Source: CAVQKZ01 sp963837325 (lineage in GTDB: Bacteria; Actinomycetota; Actinomycetes; Mycobacteriales; Jatrophihabitantaceae). Taken from it: a stretch of 64,000 nt of DNA. Positions 56,762 through 64,000 of the stretch are shown one piece after another. Both the position numbers and the translations under genes were made by a program. Within the stretch, counting starts at the first letter, position 1. Every line of letters starts with the position of its first letter. The DNA lies in NCBI GenBank assembly GCA_963837325.1, contig CAWIMV010000001.1, positions 2,356,001-2,420,000 of the forward strand, in the 5' to 3' direction. The notes under the pieces were generated by a model. It had not been told where the DNA came from. It saw only the letters and a program-made list of their open reading frames with translations, and made no database searches.

Positions 56762-56836
56762 CGTTGAGTGACGTACTTCCTTGATCAGAGACGGGCAAAA
56801 TCGCCGTCTCTGATCATGGGAATACGTCACTCAACG
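56762..56836. repeat. 75-bp two-tier palindrome between convergent genes
   Basis: Outer arms CGTTGAGTGACGTA (56762-56775) and TACGTCACTCAACG (56823-56836) match perfectly. After six-base asymmetric stretches the inner arms TGATCAGAGACGG (56782-56794) and CCGTCTCTGATCA (56804-56816) also match perfectly, around a nine-base AT-rich loop. That is 27 paired bases, far more than a usual terminator, and the base content is more AT-rich than the flanks. It may act as a bidirectional terminator or be a copy of a small dispersed palindromic element; copies elsewhere would decide. Confidence 0.85.
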
Positions 56837-56857
56837 GGGGCGGGGGGGCGGGCAGGG

Positions 56858-57772
56858 TTAGATCGCGCGGATGTCGACCGGGGAAAACCGTGGGCCGAAG
56901 CGGGGTTGTCGGACGCCCGACACCTCGATGAGCCGCACCACGCGTTGGCGCTGGCCGGCCCACGGCTCGAGCAGGCCCAGCATCTCGGCGTCGTCGCCAC
57001 GGGGCCGGCCGGTCAGGAAGTGCACGACCTGGTCCTTGATGTGGTAGTCGCCGACGCTGACCGCGTCGGGATGACCCAACGCGCGCTGGGCCGTCTCGGC
57101 CGCCGTCCATTCACCCACGCCGGGCACGACCCGCAGTCGGGCGAGCGCAGCCGCGGGGTCGAGGGCCACGCACTCCTCCAGCCGCGGCGCGACCGTCGCG
57201 GCCGCGCGAATGGCCCGCTGGCGCTGCGGGTCGACGCCGAGGCGATGCCACTCCCACGTCGTGATGTCGAGCAAGACCTGCGGGGACGGGGGCACCCGCA
57301 TGCGGGTCGCCGGGCCGGGCGCCACCCGCCCGAACCGGCGCAGCAACAGCCGCCAGGCCCGCCGCGCGTCCTGGCCGGTCACCCGCTGCTCGAGGATGGC
57401 CGGGACGAGGGAGTCGAGCACCAGCCCGGTGGCCGGCAATCGGAGCCCGGGATGACGCCGCAGGACATCACCCAGCTGCGGGTACGAGGCGAGGTCCAGT
57501 GCCGACCAGTCGTCTTGCGCACCGAGCAGCGCCGGCAGCCGGTGGAGCAACCACTCGCGGCCGGCTCCCCACGCGCGGGCCGACACCACGCCACCGTGTG
57601 CCTGCAGGGCGAGTGTCGCGTCACCGATGGGCGTCGCGCACGCCCACCAGAAGACGCCAGTCGGATCGAGCAGGTGGGCCGGATCGCCCGCGCCGCGCGT
57701 CAGCGGTGCCAGCGTGGCAGCCAGGTCAACCGGACGCCCGGCGTCCCACACGCGATCCGGCGCGGTCGTCAC
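56858..57772 (-). CDS. DNA-3-methyladenine glycosylase family protein (AlkA-like)
   Basis: A 304-residue HhH-GPD glycosylase for alkylated bases. The hairpin-helix-hairpin LRVVPGVGEWTAAETAQRAL (about 205-224) is followed by AVSVGDYHIKDQVVHF with the catalytic Asp (about 235). An N-terminal beta domain (about 1-90) carries WWACATPIGDATLAL. GTG start overlaps the stop of the nucleotidyltransferase gene (GTGA), so repair and sugar-activation genes are translated together, probably by chance. Confidence 0.87.
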   Translation of the reverse strand: MTTAPDRVWDAGRPVDLAATLAPLTRGAGDPAHLLDPTGVFWWACATPIGDATLALQAHGGVVSARAWGAGREWLLHRLPALLGAQDDWSALDLASYPQLGDVLRRHPGLRLPATGLVLDSLVPAILEQRVTGQDARRAWRLLLRRFGRVAPGPATRMRVPPSPQVLLDITTWEWHRLGVDPQRQRAIRAAATVAPRLEECVALDPAAALARLRVVPGVGEWTAAETAQRALGHPDAVSVGDYHIKDQVVHFLTGRPRGDDAEMLGLLEPWAGQRQRVVRLIEVSGVRQPRFGPRFSPVDIRAI

Positions 57773-58839
57773 AGGTCGCTAGAGAAGCGGATGGCCCCGT
57801 CGGGGACGACGACGTCGGGCCAGACGCGCGCCCCGGCCAACAGCTCGACGCGGGCACCGATGCGAGCCCGATCGCCGACGACGACGTCCTCCAGCACCGC
57901 TTGAGCACCGACAGCGGCCCCGAAACCGAGCACCGACCGGCGTACCACCGCCCCCTCACCGACCACCGCGCCGTCGAACAACACGGAGCCGTCGACCACC
58001 GCGTCAGCGCCCACGTCCGCGCCGGCCCCGACAGTCGAGCCGCCGGACACCGTCGCCGAGGGGTCGACGTGCGCGCCGGCCAACACCAATGCCTCGTCCA
58101 CCGGCCCCGGCAGCTCGGGCGACGGGGCCAGGCCCAGCACCAGATCAGACGAGCCGGCCACAAAGTCGGCCGGCCGGCCGAGATCGCGCCAGTACGCGCC
58201 GTCCAGATGCCCGATGACGACAGCTCCCGCCGCAAGCAGGCCGGGAAACGTTTCGCGTTCGACCGAGACCGGTCGGCCGGCCGGGATCGCGTCGACGACG
58301 GCTCGCCGGAAGACGTAGGTCCCGGCGTTGATCTGGTCGGTGACCGGGTTCGGGTCCTTCTCCAGGAACGCCGTGACCCGCCCGTCCGCGTCGGTGGACA
58401 CGCAGCCGAAGGCGCGCGGATCGTCGACCTTGGTGAGGTAGATCGTCGCGTCGGCCTGGGCGTCGGCGTGCGCGGCCAGCAGGGCGCGAAGATCCACGCC
58501 CGACAGCACGTCGCCGTTGAAGATCAGAACAGTGTCGCCGCGCAACCGGTCGGCAACGTTGCGGATTCCGCCGCCGGTGCCGAGCGGCTCGGTCTCGACG
58601 ACGTACTCGATCTCGACGCCGAACGCCGAGCCGTCACCGAAGTGCGACTCGAAGACCTCCGCCCGGTAGGACGTGCCGAGCACGATGTGCGTGACGCCGG
58701 CGTCGCGGACGCGGCCGATCAGGTGGGTCAGGAACGGCACGCCCGCCGCCGGCAGCATCGGCTTCGGGGCCGACATGGTCAACGGCCGCAACCGCGTGCC
58801 CATCCCGCCGACCAGAATGACGGCGTCGGTCGAACTCAT
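57769..58839 (-). CDS. Mannose-1-phosphate guanylyltransferase (GDP-mannose pyrophosphorylase)
   Basis: A 356-residue sugar nucleotidyltransferase. The signature ILVGGMGTRLRPLTMSAPKP (residues about 8-27) binds nucleotide; FNGDVLSGVDL holds the metal Asp and EKDPNPVTDQINAGTYVF the sugar site. A C-terminal left-handed beta-helix (about 265-350, hexapeptide repeats such as VGAGADVGADAVVDG) completes it. The position beside a WbbL-like transferase matches Rv3264c, which makes GDP-mannose; substrate by synteny. ATG at 58839 is used, as the longer frame reads into the next gene. Confidence 0.9.
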   Translation of the reverse strand: MSSTDAVILVGGMGTRLRPLTMSAPKPMLPAAGVPFLTHLIGRVRDAGVTHIVLGTSYRAEVFESHFGDGSAFGVEIEYVVETEPLGTGGGIRNVADRLRGDTVLIFNGDVLSGVDLRALLAAHADAQADATIYLTKVDDPRAFGCVSTDADGRVTAFLEKDPNPVTDQINAGTYVFRRAVVDAIPAGRPVSVERETFPGLLAAGAVVIGHLDGAYWRDLGRPADFVAGSSDLVLGLAPSPELPGPVDEALVLAGAHVDPSATVSGGSTVGAGADVGADAVVDGSVLFDGAVVGEGAVVRRSVLGFGAAVGAQAVLEDVVVGDRARIGARVELLAGARVWPDVVVPDGAIRFSSDL

Positions 58840-58879
58840 CGTCAGCTCACCTCTCGCGCTGTTCGCGACGGCATCCGGC

Positions 58880-59755
58880 TCAGTCACGCCGCTGCGGTTC
58901 GGCGCCGGCAGCAACGCGCCGCACTCGGGTCGCCAGGGTGGCGCGCAGACTCAGCCCGGCCCGCAACACCACCCGAAGCGGCAGCCAGCGCAGCCCGCGA
59001 TAGCGATGGGACAGGTAGCGCCAGGCACTGCGGTGGTGTTCCAGCGCCATCCGCGAGAAGTCGCGCGACGTTGCGTGGCCGCCGATATGCGCGACGACGG
59101 CCGACGGCACGTAGACGTTCTGCCAGCCGGCGGCCGTGAGGCGCTCGCCCAGATCCAGGTCCTCGAAGTACATGAAGTAGTCGGCGTCAAAACCGCCGAC
59201 GGCGTCGAAGGCGTCGCGGCGCAACAGCAGGCATGAGCCCGACAGCCAGCCCGCGGTCCGTTCGGCCGGAGCGTCGTTCTCGACCCGATAGGCGGCGGTC
59301 CACGGATTCGAGGGCCACCACCAGCCGAACAGGGCATGGCCCACGCCGCGGCCCAGCGACGGCAGCGCCCGCGCCGATGGGTAGATGGTTCCGTCGGGCG
59401 TGCGGATGAGCGGACCGAACGCAGCGCCCTTGGGCCAACGTCGAGCGGCCGCGAGCAGTGCGTCGAGCGAGCCGGGCTTCCAGACAATGTCGGGGTTGGC
59501 GATGACGAGGAACTCGGCGGTGGTCTCACGCACGCCGATGTTCGCCGCCCGCCCGTAGCCGAGATTGCCCCCGGTCTCGACGACCCGGACGCCGGAGCGG
59601 CCAGCGGCCTCTTCAACCGCGCCATCCGTAGAGCCGTTGTCGGCGAGGACGATGTCGAGCGGCTCGGTGGTCGCGAGCTCGAGCGTGTCGAGGAAAGTCT
59701 TCAAGGAATCACCAGGCGAATACGTCACCGTCACGACGGCGACGGGCTCCCTCAT
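58880..59755 (-). CDS. Family 2 glycosyltransferase, WbbL (rhamnosyltransferase)-like
   Basis: A 291-residue GT-A glycosyltransferase: VTVTYSPGDSLKTFL, ADNGSTDGAVEEA, NLGYGRAANIGV, and GGFDADYFMYFEDLDLGERL, the motif set of WbbL, which adds rhamnose to GlcNAc-diphospho-decaprenol in the arabinogalactan linker. A basic C-terminal end (RVRRVAAGAEPQRR) may touch the membrane. Its ATG overlaps the preceding glycosyltransferase stop (ATGA). The linker role is inferred from synteny; the organism's wall type is not known from this window. Confidence 0.88.
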   Translation of the reverse strand: MREPVAVVTVTYSPGDSLKTFLDTLELATTEPLDIVLADNGSTDGAVEEAAGRSGVRVVETGGNLGYGRAANIGVRETTAEFLVIANPDIVWKPGSLDALLAAARRWPKGAAFGPLIRTPDGTIYPSARALPSLGRGVGHALFGWWWPSNPWTAAYRVENDAPAERTAGWLSGSCLLLRRDAFDAVGGFDADYFMYFEDLDLGERLTAAGWQNVYVPSAVVAHIGGHATSRDFSRMALEHHRSAWRYLSHRYRGLRWLPLRVVLRAGLSLRATLATRVRRVAAGAEPQRRD

Positions 59756-60939
59756 CGCGCGGCCCGCTTCACACCCGGCGACCGCGGGGCGACTTCGTGC
59801 CTGGGCCGGGGCCGACCGGCGTCCATGGCTCGTTCGTAGGCCAGCGCATGGGCCCGCGCGCACGCGTCCCATGTGAACAGGCCGGCGCGCGCCAAACCGG
59901 CCCGCGACAGCTCAGCCCGGCGGGCCGGGTCGTCGAGCAGCTCGGCCAGCGCGGCCGCGATCGACGGCGCGTCGGGCTCGGTGTAGGCGACGGCGTCGCC
60001 GCCGACCTCCGGCAACGCGGTGCGTCGCGTGGTGAGCACGGGAGCGCCGCAGGCCATCGCTTCGAGAACCGGGAGTCCGAAACCTTCGGCCAGACTCGGG
60101 TAGGCCACGAGCGCGGCGCCGCCGAGCAGCCCGGCCAACTCGGTAACGGGCAGATAGCCGGTGCGCACGAGCGTCAAACCGGCGGGCACTTCGGCTACAG
60201 CCGCGTCGATTTCGTCGTCCCAGCCGGTTGCTCCGGCGAGCACGAGGGCCGGCGCGTCGGTACGGCCGGCGCAGGCCCGGACCCAGGCCCGGATCAGCGT
60301 AGGGACGTTCTTGCGCGGTTCGATCGTGCCGAGAAAGGCGAGATACGAACGATCGAGCCCGATCCCGAGCCGGTGCCGGGCGGCGGCCCGCGCCGGTTCG
60401 GACGGCGGCGCGAACACCGCGGGATCGACGCCGTGGTGCGCGACCTGCAGCCGGGACGCGTCGGCGCCGGCGACCCGGACCAGCTCGTCGGCGGTGGCCT
60501 GCGACGGCACGACGCAGCAAGCGGCGCGACGAAGGGCCAGCCTCGTCGCCGCTCGGAAGAACGGTGCCTTCACCGAACCGTGCACGCCCGGGTTGGTGAA
60601 GAAGGTGGCGTCGTGCAGCGTCACGACGAGTGGACGCCGCACCGCGACCGCATGGGTGTAGTGCGGCGCGTGGAGGACATCCGGACGCGTGGCGGCGACG
60701 ACCCTCGGCAGCCCGACCTGTTCCCACACCAGGCGCGCGGCGCGATTGCGGCTGACGGCCGGCGCGGCAATCGGCTCGGCGTCGCTCAGCTGCGCGTAGT
60801 GCCCGGTGTCCCGGGGCTGACAGACCACGCGGACGTCGATGCCGATGCGCACCAGGGCCGGGACCAGACTGTCGACGTACCGGCCGACACCACCGCGATC
60901 AGGGGGTACGGCGGTGGCGTCGAGAAGCACCCGCACCAC
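59752..60939 (-). CDS. Family 4 glycosyltransferase
   Basis: A 395-residue GT-B retaining glycosyltransferase. N-terminal lobe begins VRVLLDATAVPPDRGGVGRYV; the donor-binding C-terminal lobe has GTIEPRKNVPTLI and the EX7E motif in PSLAEGFGLPVLEAMACGAPV. It probably uses GDP-mannose or another nucleotide sugar on a lipid-linked glycan. GTG start; stop overlaps the WbbL-like start. It is 45 bases downstream of a second GT4 gene. Confidence 0.92.
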   Translation of the reverse strand: MVRVLLDATAVPPDRGGVGRYVDSLVPALVRIGIDVRVVCQPRDTGHYAQLSDAEPIAAPAVSRNRAARLVWEQVGLPRVVAATRPDVLHAPHYTHAVAVRRPLVVTLHDATFFTNPGVHGSVKAPFFRAATRLALRRAACCVVPSQATADELVRVAGADASRLQVAHHGVDPAVFAPPSEPARAAARHRLGIGLDRSYLAFLGTIEPRKNVPTLIRAWVRACAGRTDAPALVLAGATGWDDEIDAAVAEVPAGLTLVRTGYLPVTELAGLLGGAALVAYPSLAEGFGLPVLEAMACGAPVLTTRRTALPEVGGDAVAYTEPDAPSIAAALAELLDDPARRAELSRAGLARAGLFTWDACARAHALAYERAMDAGRPRPRHEVAPRSPGVKRAAR

Positions 60940-60984
60940 GCCCCTGAACCTCCCTGCACCAACCCCGACCGGACTTCCGACACC

Positions 60985-62112
60985 TTACAACCCGGGTACG
61001 CCCGCCAACTCCCGGTAGAGCCGCCACGTCCGCCCGGCAACAGCGTCCCAGGTGAACCGCGCCGAGCGGACCAGCCCCGCGGCAATCAGGCGCGCTCGCA
61101 CCGTCTCGTCGGCCAGCACGGCCGCGACGGCATCGGCCAGTGCGCGCGCGTCACCTCGCCCCACGACCATCGCCGCGTCGCCCGCGACCTCGACGAGCGC
61201 GGGGGCATCGGAGCAGACGACCGCGGTGCCTACCGCCATTGCCTCGACGACGGGCAGTCCGAACCCCTCGGCCAGACTCGGCGCGACCAGCAGATCCGCC
61301 GCCCGCAACACCACTGCGAGATCGGCGTCCTCGATTCGCCCGAGCTGACGCACCGCGCCTTCGCGCAGTCCGGCGGCCCGCGCCGCCGCGGCGAGATCGA
61401 CCCCGCCCCACCCGGGCTGGCCCACGACGAGCAGCGGCGGCGCCCCCGGGCCCAACTGCGCCAGTGCCGTGATCAGCACGTCCAGTCCCTTGCGCGGCTC
61501 GAGCGTGGCCAGGCTGAGGATGAAGCGATCGGGCAAGGCCAACCGCGCGCGCACGGCCGCCGCGTGTTCGGCCGACGGCGGGGCGCGCAACTCGTCGGAC
61601 ACGCCCGCGCCGAGCACCCGCACGCGGTCGGGCGGCAACGCCGGCAAGACATCCTGCAACTCGGCGCCGACAGCTTCGGTGAGCACGGCGAGGGTCGCTC
61701 CGGCACGGACGGCCCGCTCGGCCATCGCCCGGTGCCAGCGCGCGCCGCGCGGGGTGAGCGTGTGCGGGTGCGTCCACGGCACGGTGTCGTGCACCGAGAC
61801 CACCAGCGCTGCTCCCCGCGGCGGGGGGAACAGCAAGCTGGGCGCGTGCACGAGATCGGCACCTCCCGGGGCCGGGCCGAGCCCCCACTGCCACGCGGCG
61901 GCGAGCGGGCGGCGCGGCAGGCTGAGTCGGCGCGGACCGCGCACGCCCGGCAGGGCCGCAGGTGAGGTGGTTCGGTGCCAGGCCGTCCACGCGGTGAGCG
62001 CGTCGTCGGAACCGGCCGAGCGCACGAGAGCGGCCGACAGCTCGCGGGTGTAGCGGCCGATTCCGCCCGGTACGGGCCCGAGCAACTGCTCGGCGACGAT
62101 CGCGACCCGCAC
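60985..62112 (-). CDS. Family 4 glycosyltransferase
   Basis: A 375-residue GT-B glycosyltransferase, similar to its neighbour: PGGIGRYTRELSAAL at the start, LATLEPRKGLDVLI and APSLAEGFGLPVVEAMAVG (EX7E) in the donor lobe. The two GT4 genes look like an old duplication. GTG at 62112 with TAGAGT six bases upstream suggests a leaderless transcript. It opens the minus-strand run GT4-GT4-GT2-GDP-mannose pyrophosphorylase-alkA. Confidence 0.92.
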   Translation of the reverse strand: MRVAIVAEQLLGPVPGGIGRYTRELSAALVRSAGSDDALTAWTAWHRTTSPAALPGVRGPRRLSLPRRPLAAAWQWGLGPAPGGADLVHAPSLLFPPPRGAALVVSVHDTVPWTHPHTLTPRGARWHRAMAERAVRAGATLAVLTEAVGAELQDVLPALPPDRVRVLGAGVSDELRAPPSAEHAAAVRARLALPDRFILSLATLEPRKGLDVLITALAQLGPGAPPLLVVGQPGWGGVDLAAAARAAGLREGAVRQLGRIEDADLAVVLRAADLLVAPSLAEGFGLPVVEAMAVGTAVVCSDAPALVEVAGDAAMVVGRGDARALADAVAAVLADETVRARLIAAGLVRSARFTWDAVAGRTWRLYRELAGVPGL

Positions 62113-62163
62113 GGGCCGACTCTAGCCGCGAAGCGTGCCGCAACTCGGCTAGGCTGGCCGATC

Positions 62164-63186
62164 GTGCCCCCCGCCCAGCCGACGCCTTCCGGCGGAGCGA
62201 CCCGGCGGCGATCAGCGACAGCGCTGCACATCATCGGTATCGCCGTTGCCGTCGCAGCGGTGGCGTTGTGCGTCAAGACGATCGTCAGCGAATGGTCGCG
62301 CATCAGCTCTGCCGTCGCCAACGCCGACGTCGTTCCGCTGCTGCTCGCGTTCGTCTGCAGCGCAGCGTCCATGACCGGACTGGGCCTGCTGTGGTGGCGC
62401 TGCCTGCGCCTGTTCGGATCGCCGACAAGACCGTCGGTGGCGGTCGGCTGGTACTTCGGCGGTGAGCTCGGCAAGTACGTACCCGGCGGCATCTGGACCG
62501 TCCTCGGCCGGGGCGAACTCGCGCAGCGCGGCGGAAAGATCGACCGCAGCGCCGGGTACGCCACCACGCTCATCTGTTACGGCTTGATGTGCATCGCCGC
62601 CGCCGTCGTCTGCGGCGTGCTCGCACCGTTCCTGTCGGTCGAGGGCGGCGGCTTGGGCGCCACCTGGATCATGCTGCTGCTGATCCCGCTCGGCATCGCC
62701 GCCGTGCACCCGGCGGTGTTCGGGCGCATCCTCGCCGTCGGCCGACGGGTGACCCGTGGCGGTCTCGACTTCTCGCCGCCCACCTGGTCGTCGATGCTGC
62801 GCCTGATGGTGTGGTCATTGCCGACGTGGGTGCTCCTGGGCCTGGCCTCAGTGCTCGTCACCGAAGCGCTGGGCTACCACCAACATCCCGAGCGGGTCGC
62901 ATTCGCGGCCATCAGCGCGTGGATCATCGGTTTCCTCGCCGTGCCGGTGCCGGCCGGCGCAGGCCTGCGCGAACTCATCTTCGTCGGCGTCTGCGGCCTG
63001 GACGCCGCGCCCGCCACGGCGGTGGCGGCGATCGCCCGCGGGCTGCTGCTGCTCGTCGACGGTGTCGGCGGCGTAGCCGGCCTGTGGTACACACGAGCGA
63101 CCATCCGCGATGCCCGGACATCGACGGACTCAGCAAGTGGACTCGGTCCACCAGAAACGACGGAGGCTGTCAATGGACCGGGGTGA
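62164..63186 (+). CDS. Flippase-like / lysylphosphatidylglycerol synthase TM-region protein
   Basis: A 340-residue membrane protein with about eight helices of the UPF0104 (AglD/LPG synthase TM) family: WYFGGELGKYVPGGIWTVLGRGELAQ (about 95-120) is the conserved core, and PVPAGAGLRELIFVG (about 260) the second signature. Members move or modify lipid-linked sugars and lipids. GTG at 62164 has TAGGCT eight bases upstream, so the mRNA may be leaderless. It is divergent from the GT4 gene; the methyltransferase start lies inside its last 14 bases. Confidence 0.88.
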   Translation: MPPAQPTPSGGATRRRSATALHIIGIAVAVAAVALCVKTIVSEWSRISSAVANADVVPLLLAFVCSAASMTGLGLLWWRCLRLFGSPTRPSVAVGWYFGGELGKYVPGGIWTVLGRGELAQRGGKIDRSAGYATTLICYGLMCIAAAVVCGVLAPFLSVEGGGLGATWIMLLLIPLGIAAVHPAVFGRILAVGRRVTRGGLDFSPPTWSSMLRLMVWSLPTWVLLGLASVLVTEALGYHQHPERVAFAAISAWIIGFLAVPVPAGAGLRELIFVGVCGLDAAPATAVAAIARGLLLLVDGVGGVAGLWYTRATIRDARTSTDSASGLGPPETTEAVNGPG

Positions 63187-63892
63187 CGTGCTCCGAGGAG
63201 CCAAGAACACCTACGCGGGTGCGGCGTCCAAGGCCGGAGAGGCGCTGGCCAAACTGGGCCTGCTGACCACGCCGCCGCACCGCGACCGCCGCCTGCAGCA
63301 CTGGGCCTACAGCCTGACCCGCGTCCACGACTCGGTGGCGATGGCGGACTTGGACGTGCCGTGGTGGACGTACCGCGCCATCGACATCGTCGACGCCTGG
63401 CTGGCCGCGCGACCACATCCGGTCCGCGTCTTCGAATACGGCTCGGGGGCGAGCACGCTCTGGCTGGGCCGGCGCGCCGACGAGGTGTACTCCGTCGAGC
63501 ATCACCGCGGGTTCGGCGAGCACATGGCGCCGCTGTTCACCGAGTTGCCCAGCATCACGTTCCGCATCGTCGAACCGGTCAAGTCGGACCATCCCAGCGT
63601 GCCGTCAGCAAAAGAGGGCCATGCCAATCTCGACTTCGCCGACTACGTGGCCGCCATCGACCAGGTCGACGGCGCGTTCGACCTCGTCGTCATCGATGGG
63701 CGGGCCCGCGAGGCCTGCCTGGCCCGCGCGGCGTCGCGGATCAAGCCCGACGGCATCATCTTGTTCGACAACAGCCATCGCGCGCGCTACCGCGACGCGA
63801 TCGCAGCGTCGGGGCTGGTCGAGCGGCGGCTGCGCGGCCTGACGCCCACGCTGCCCTACCCGGAGCAGACGTCCCTGCTCACCGCGCACTAG
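63173..63892 (+). CDS. Class I SAM-dependent methyltransferase-like protein
   Basis: A 239-residue Rossmann-fold protein: VRVFEYGSGASTLWLGRRADEVYSVEHH holds the SAM glycine loop and acidic residue (about 82-108); FDLVVIDGRAREACL is motif III/IV and DGIILFDNSHRARY the later strand. It is similar to FkbM-like and sugar-modifying methyltransferases near glycan clusters. ATG at 63173 has GGAGG six bases upstream and lies within the flippase gene's end. The substrate is probably a glycan or lipid intermediate (inference by position). Confidence 0.85.
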   Translation: MDRGDVLRGAKNTYAGAASKAGEALAKLGLLTTPPHRDRRLQHWAYSLTRVHDSVAMADLDVPWWTYRAIDIVDAWLAARPHPVRVFEYGSGASTLWLGRRADEVYSVEHHRGFGEHMAPLFTELPSITFRIVEPVKSDHPSVPSAKEGHANLDFADYVAAIDQVDGAFDLVVIDGRAREACLARAASRIKPDGIILFDNSHRARYRDAIAASGLVERRLRGLTPTLPYPEQTSLLTAH

Positions 63893-63923
63893 CGGCCCGG
63901 ATCGGCGCCACGAGGCCTGACCG

Positions 63924-64000
63924 CTAAACGCCCGCGGGAAGCTCCATCTCGCGCAGGTCGTGGGCCTCGACGAGCGGCGGTTGGGTGGCCGCACGCACGT
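63924..64000 (-). CDS. C-terminal end of an unidentified protein (partial)
   Basis: On the minus strand an open frame enters from the right edge and ends in TAG at 63924-63926. The 25 visible residues include EAHDLREMELPAGV. Codon use is GC-rich in third positions as in real genes here, but the piece is too short for family assignment. It is convergent with the methyltransferase gene. Confidence 0.45.
   Translation of the reverse strand, partial: VRAATQPPLVEAHDLREMELPAGV

Noticed and set aside
59797..61965. 722-codon plus-strand frame opposite two glycosyltransferase genes
   Set aside because: Arg/Gly/Gln-rich shadow translation without motifs; both GT4 genes on the other strand are complete.

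Overview
The window is GC-rich (about 70 % by eye), tightly packed bacterial DNA. Many genes start with GTG, many neighbours overlap by the four bases ATGA or GTGA, and no gap between genes exceeds about 200 bases. Gene content (WhiB, MtrAB-LpqB, DUF3499, the Rv3235 family, DUF222/HNH, F420 genes) places it in the Actinomycetota. From about 10.7 to 60 kb, much of the gene set matches the Mycobacterium tuberculosis Rv3235-Rv3265 neighbourhood as I remember it (Rv3235 family, secA, hpf, comF, lpqB, mtrB, mtrA, ahcY, manA, SIS/TobH-like, manB, DUF3499, metallopeptidase, whiB2, fbiA, fbiB, GDP-mannose pyrophosphorylase, WbbL-like). Lipid, lysine and stress genes are interleaved. There is no mycolate locus, so a Frankiales/Jatrophihabitans-like lineage is my inference; the genus cannot be read from the sequence alone.

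Layout. 0-4 kb: minus-strand run of a wax ester/TAG synthase, a patatin lipase, a DUF6912-like protein and pruA, which is cut at the left edge at its catalytic cysteine codon. 4.1-7 kb: CpaE-like ATPase plus SAF protein, an excisionase-type regulator and a conserved unknown. 7.2-10.5 kb: NmrA-like oxidoreductase, membrane protein, secreted M1 peptidase. 10.7-12 kb: LysM protein and Rv3235-family protein behind a near-consensus promoter. 12-22.5 kb: secA, hpf, comF and mtrA-mtrB-lpqB, interrupted by a tandem GNAT gene and a cyclase-fold gene. 22.6-29.6 kb: membrane protein and the DUF4129-DUF4350-MoxR-DUF58-SpoIIM-RDD island. 29.7-31.9 kb: secreted GDSL hydrolase, MoaD-like protein and a BNR-repeat protein. 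32-40.1 kb: a long minus-strand series from whiB through manB, a Trm112-like protein, a SIS protein, a CDF transporter and manA to a MerR module that runs in frame into ahcY.

40.2-45.9 kb: LysR regulator and a divergent piperideine-6-carboxylate dehydrogenase-like gene sharing a perfect inverted repeat, a YczE-like membrane protein, a Ser/Thr kinase and an epoxide-hydrolase-like protein. 46-49 kb: SRPBCC plus zinc alcohol dehydrogenase behind a sigma-B-type promoter, a DUF6158-like protein and an MBL hydrolase. 49-53.2 kb: ArsR-type regulator with divergent MFS pump, PPOX-fold protein, DUF222/HNH protein. 53.3-56.7 kb: DUF4031, cofD/fbiA, a CofE-NUDIX fusion and a serine hydrolase. 56.8-64 kb: a 75-bp two-tier palindrome, AlkA, GDP-mannose pyrophosphorylase, three glycosyltransferases, a flippase-like protein, a methyltransferase and a gene cut at the right edge.

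How it fits together. The central theme is cell envelope and growth control: protein export (SecA), envelope sensing (MtrAB-LpqB), mannose activation (ManA, ManB, GDP-mannose pyrophosphorylase), glycosyl transfer, and WhiB. The most unusual points are the unbroken reading frame joining a MerR DNA-binding domain to S-adenosylhomocysteine hydrolase, and an F420 ligase joined to a NUDIX domain in place of the nitroreductase domain known from FbiB. I found no tRNA, rRNA, CRISPR array or insertion sequence.
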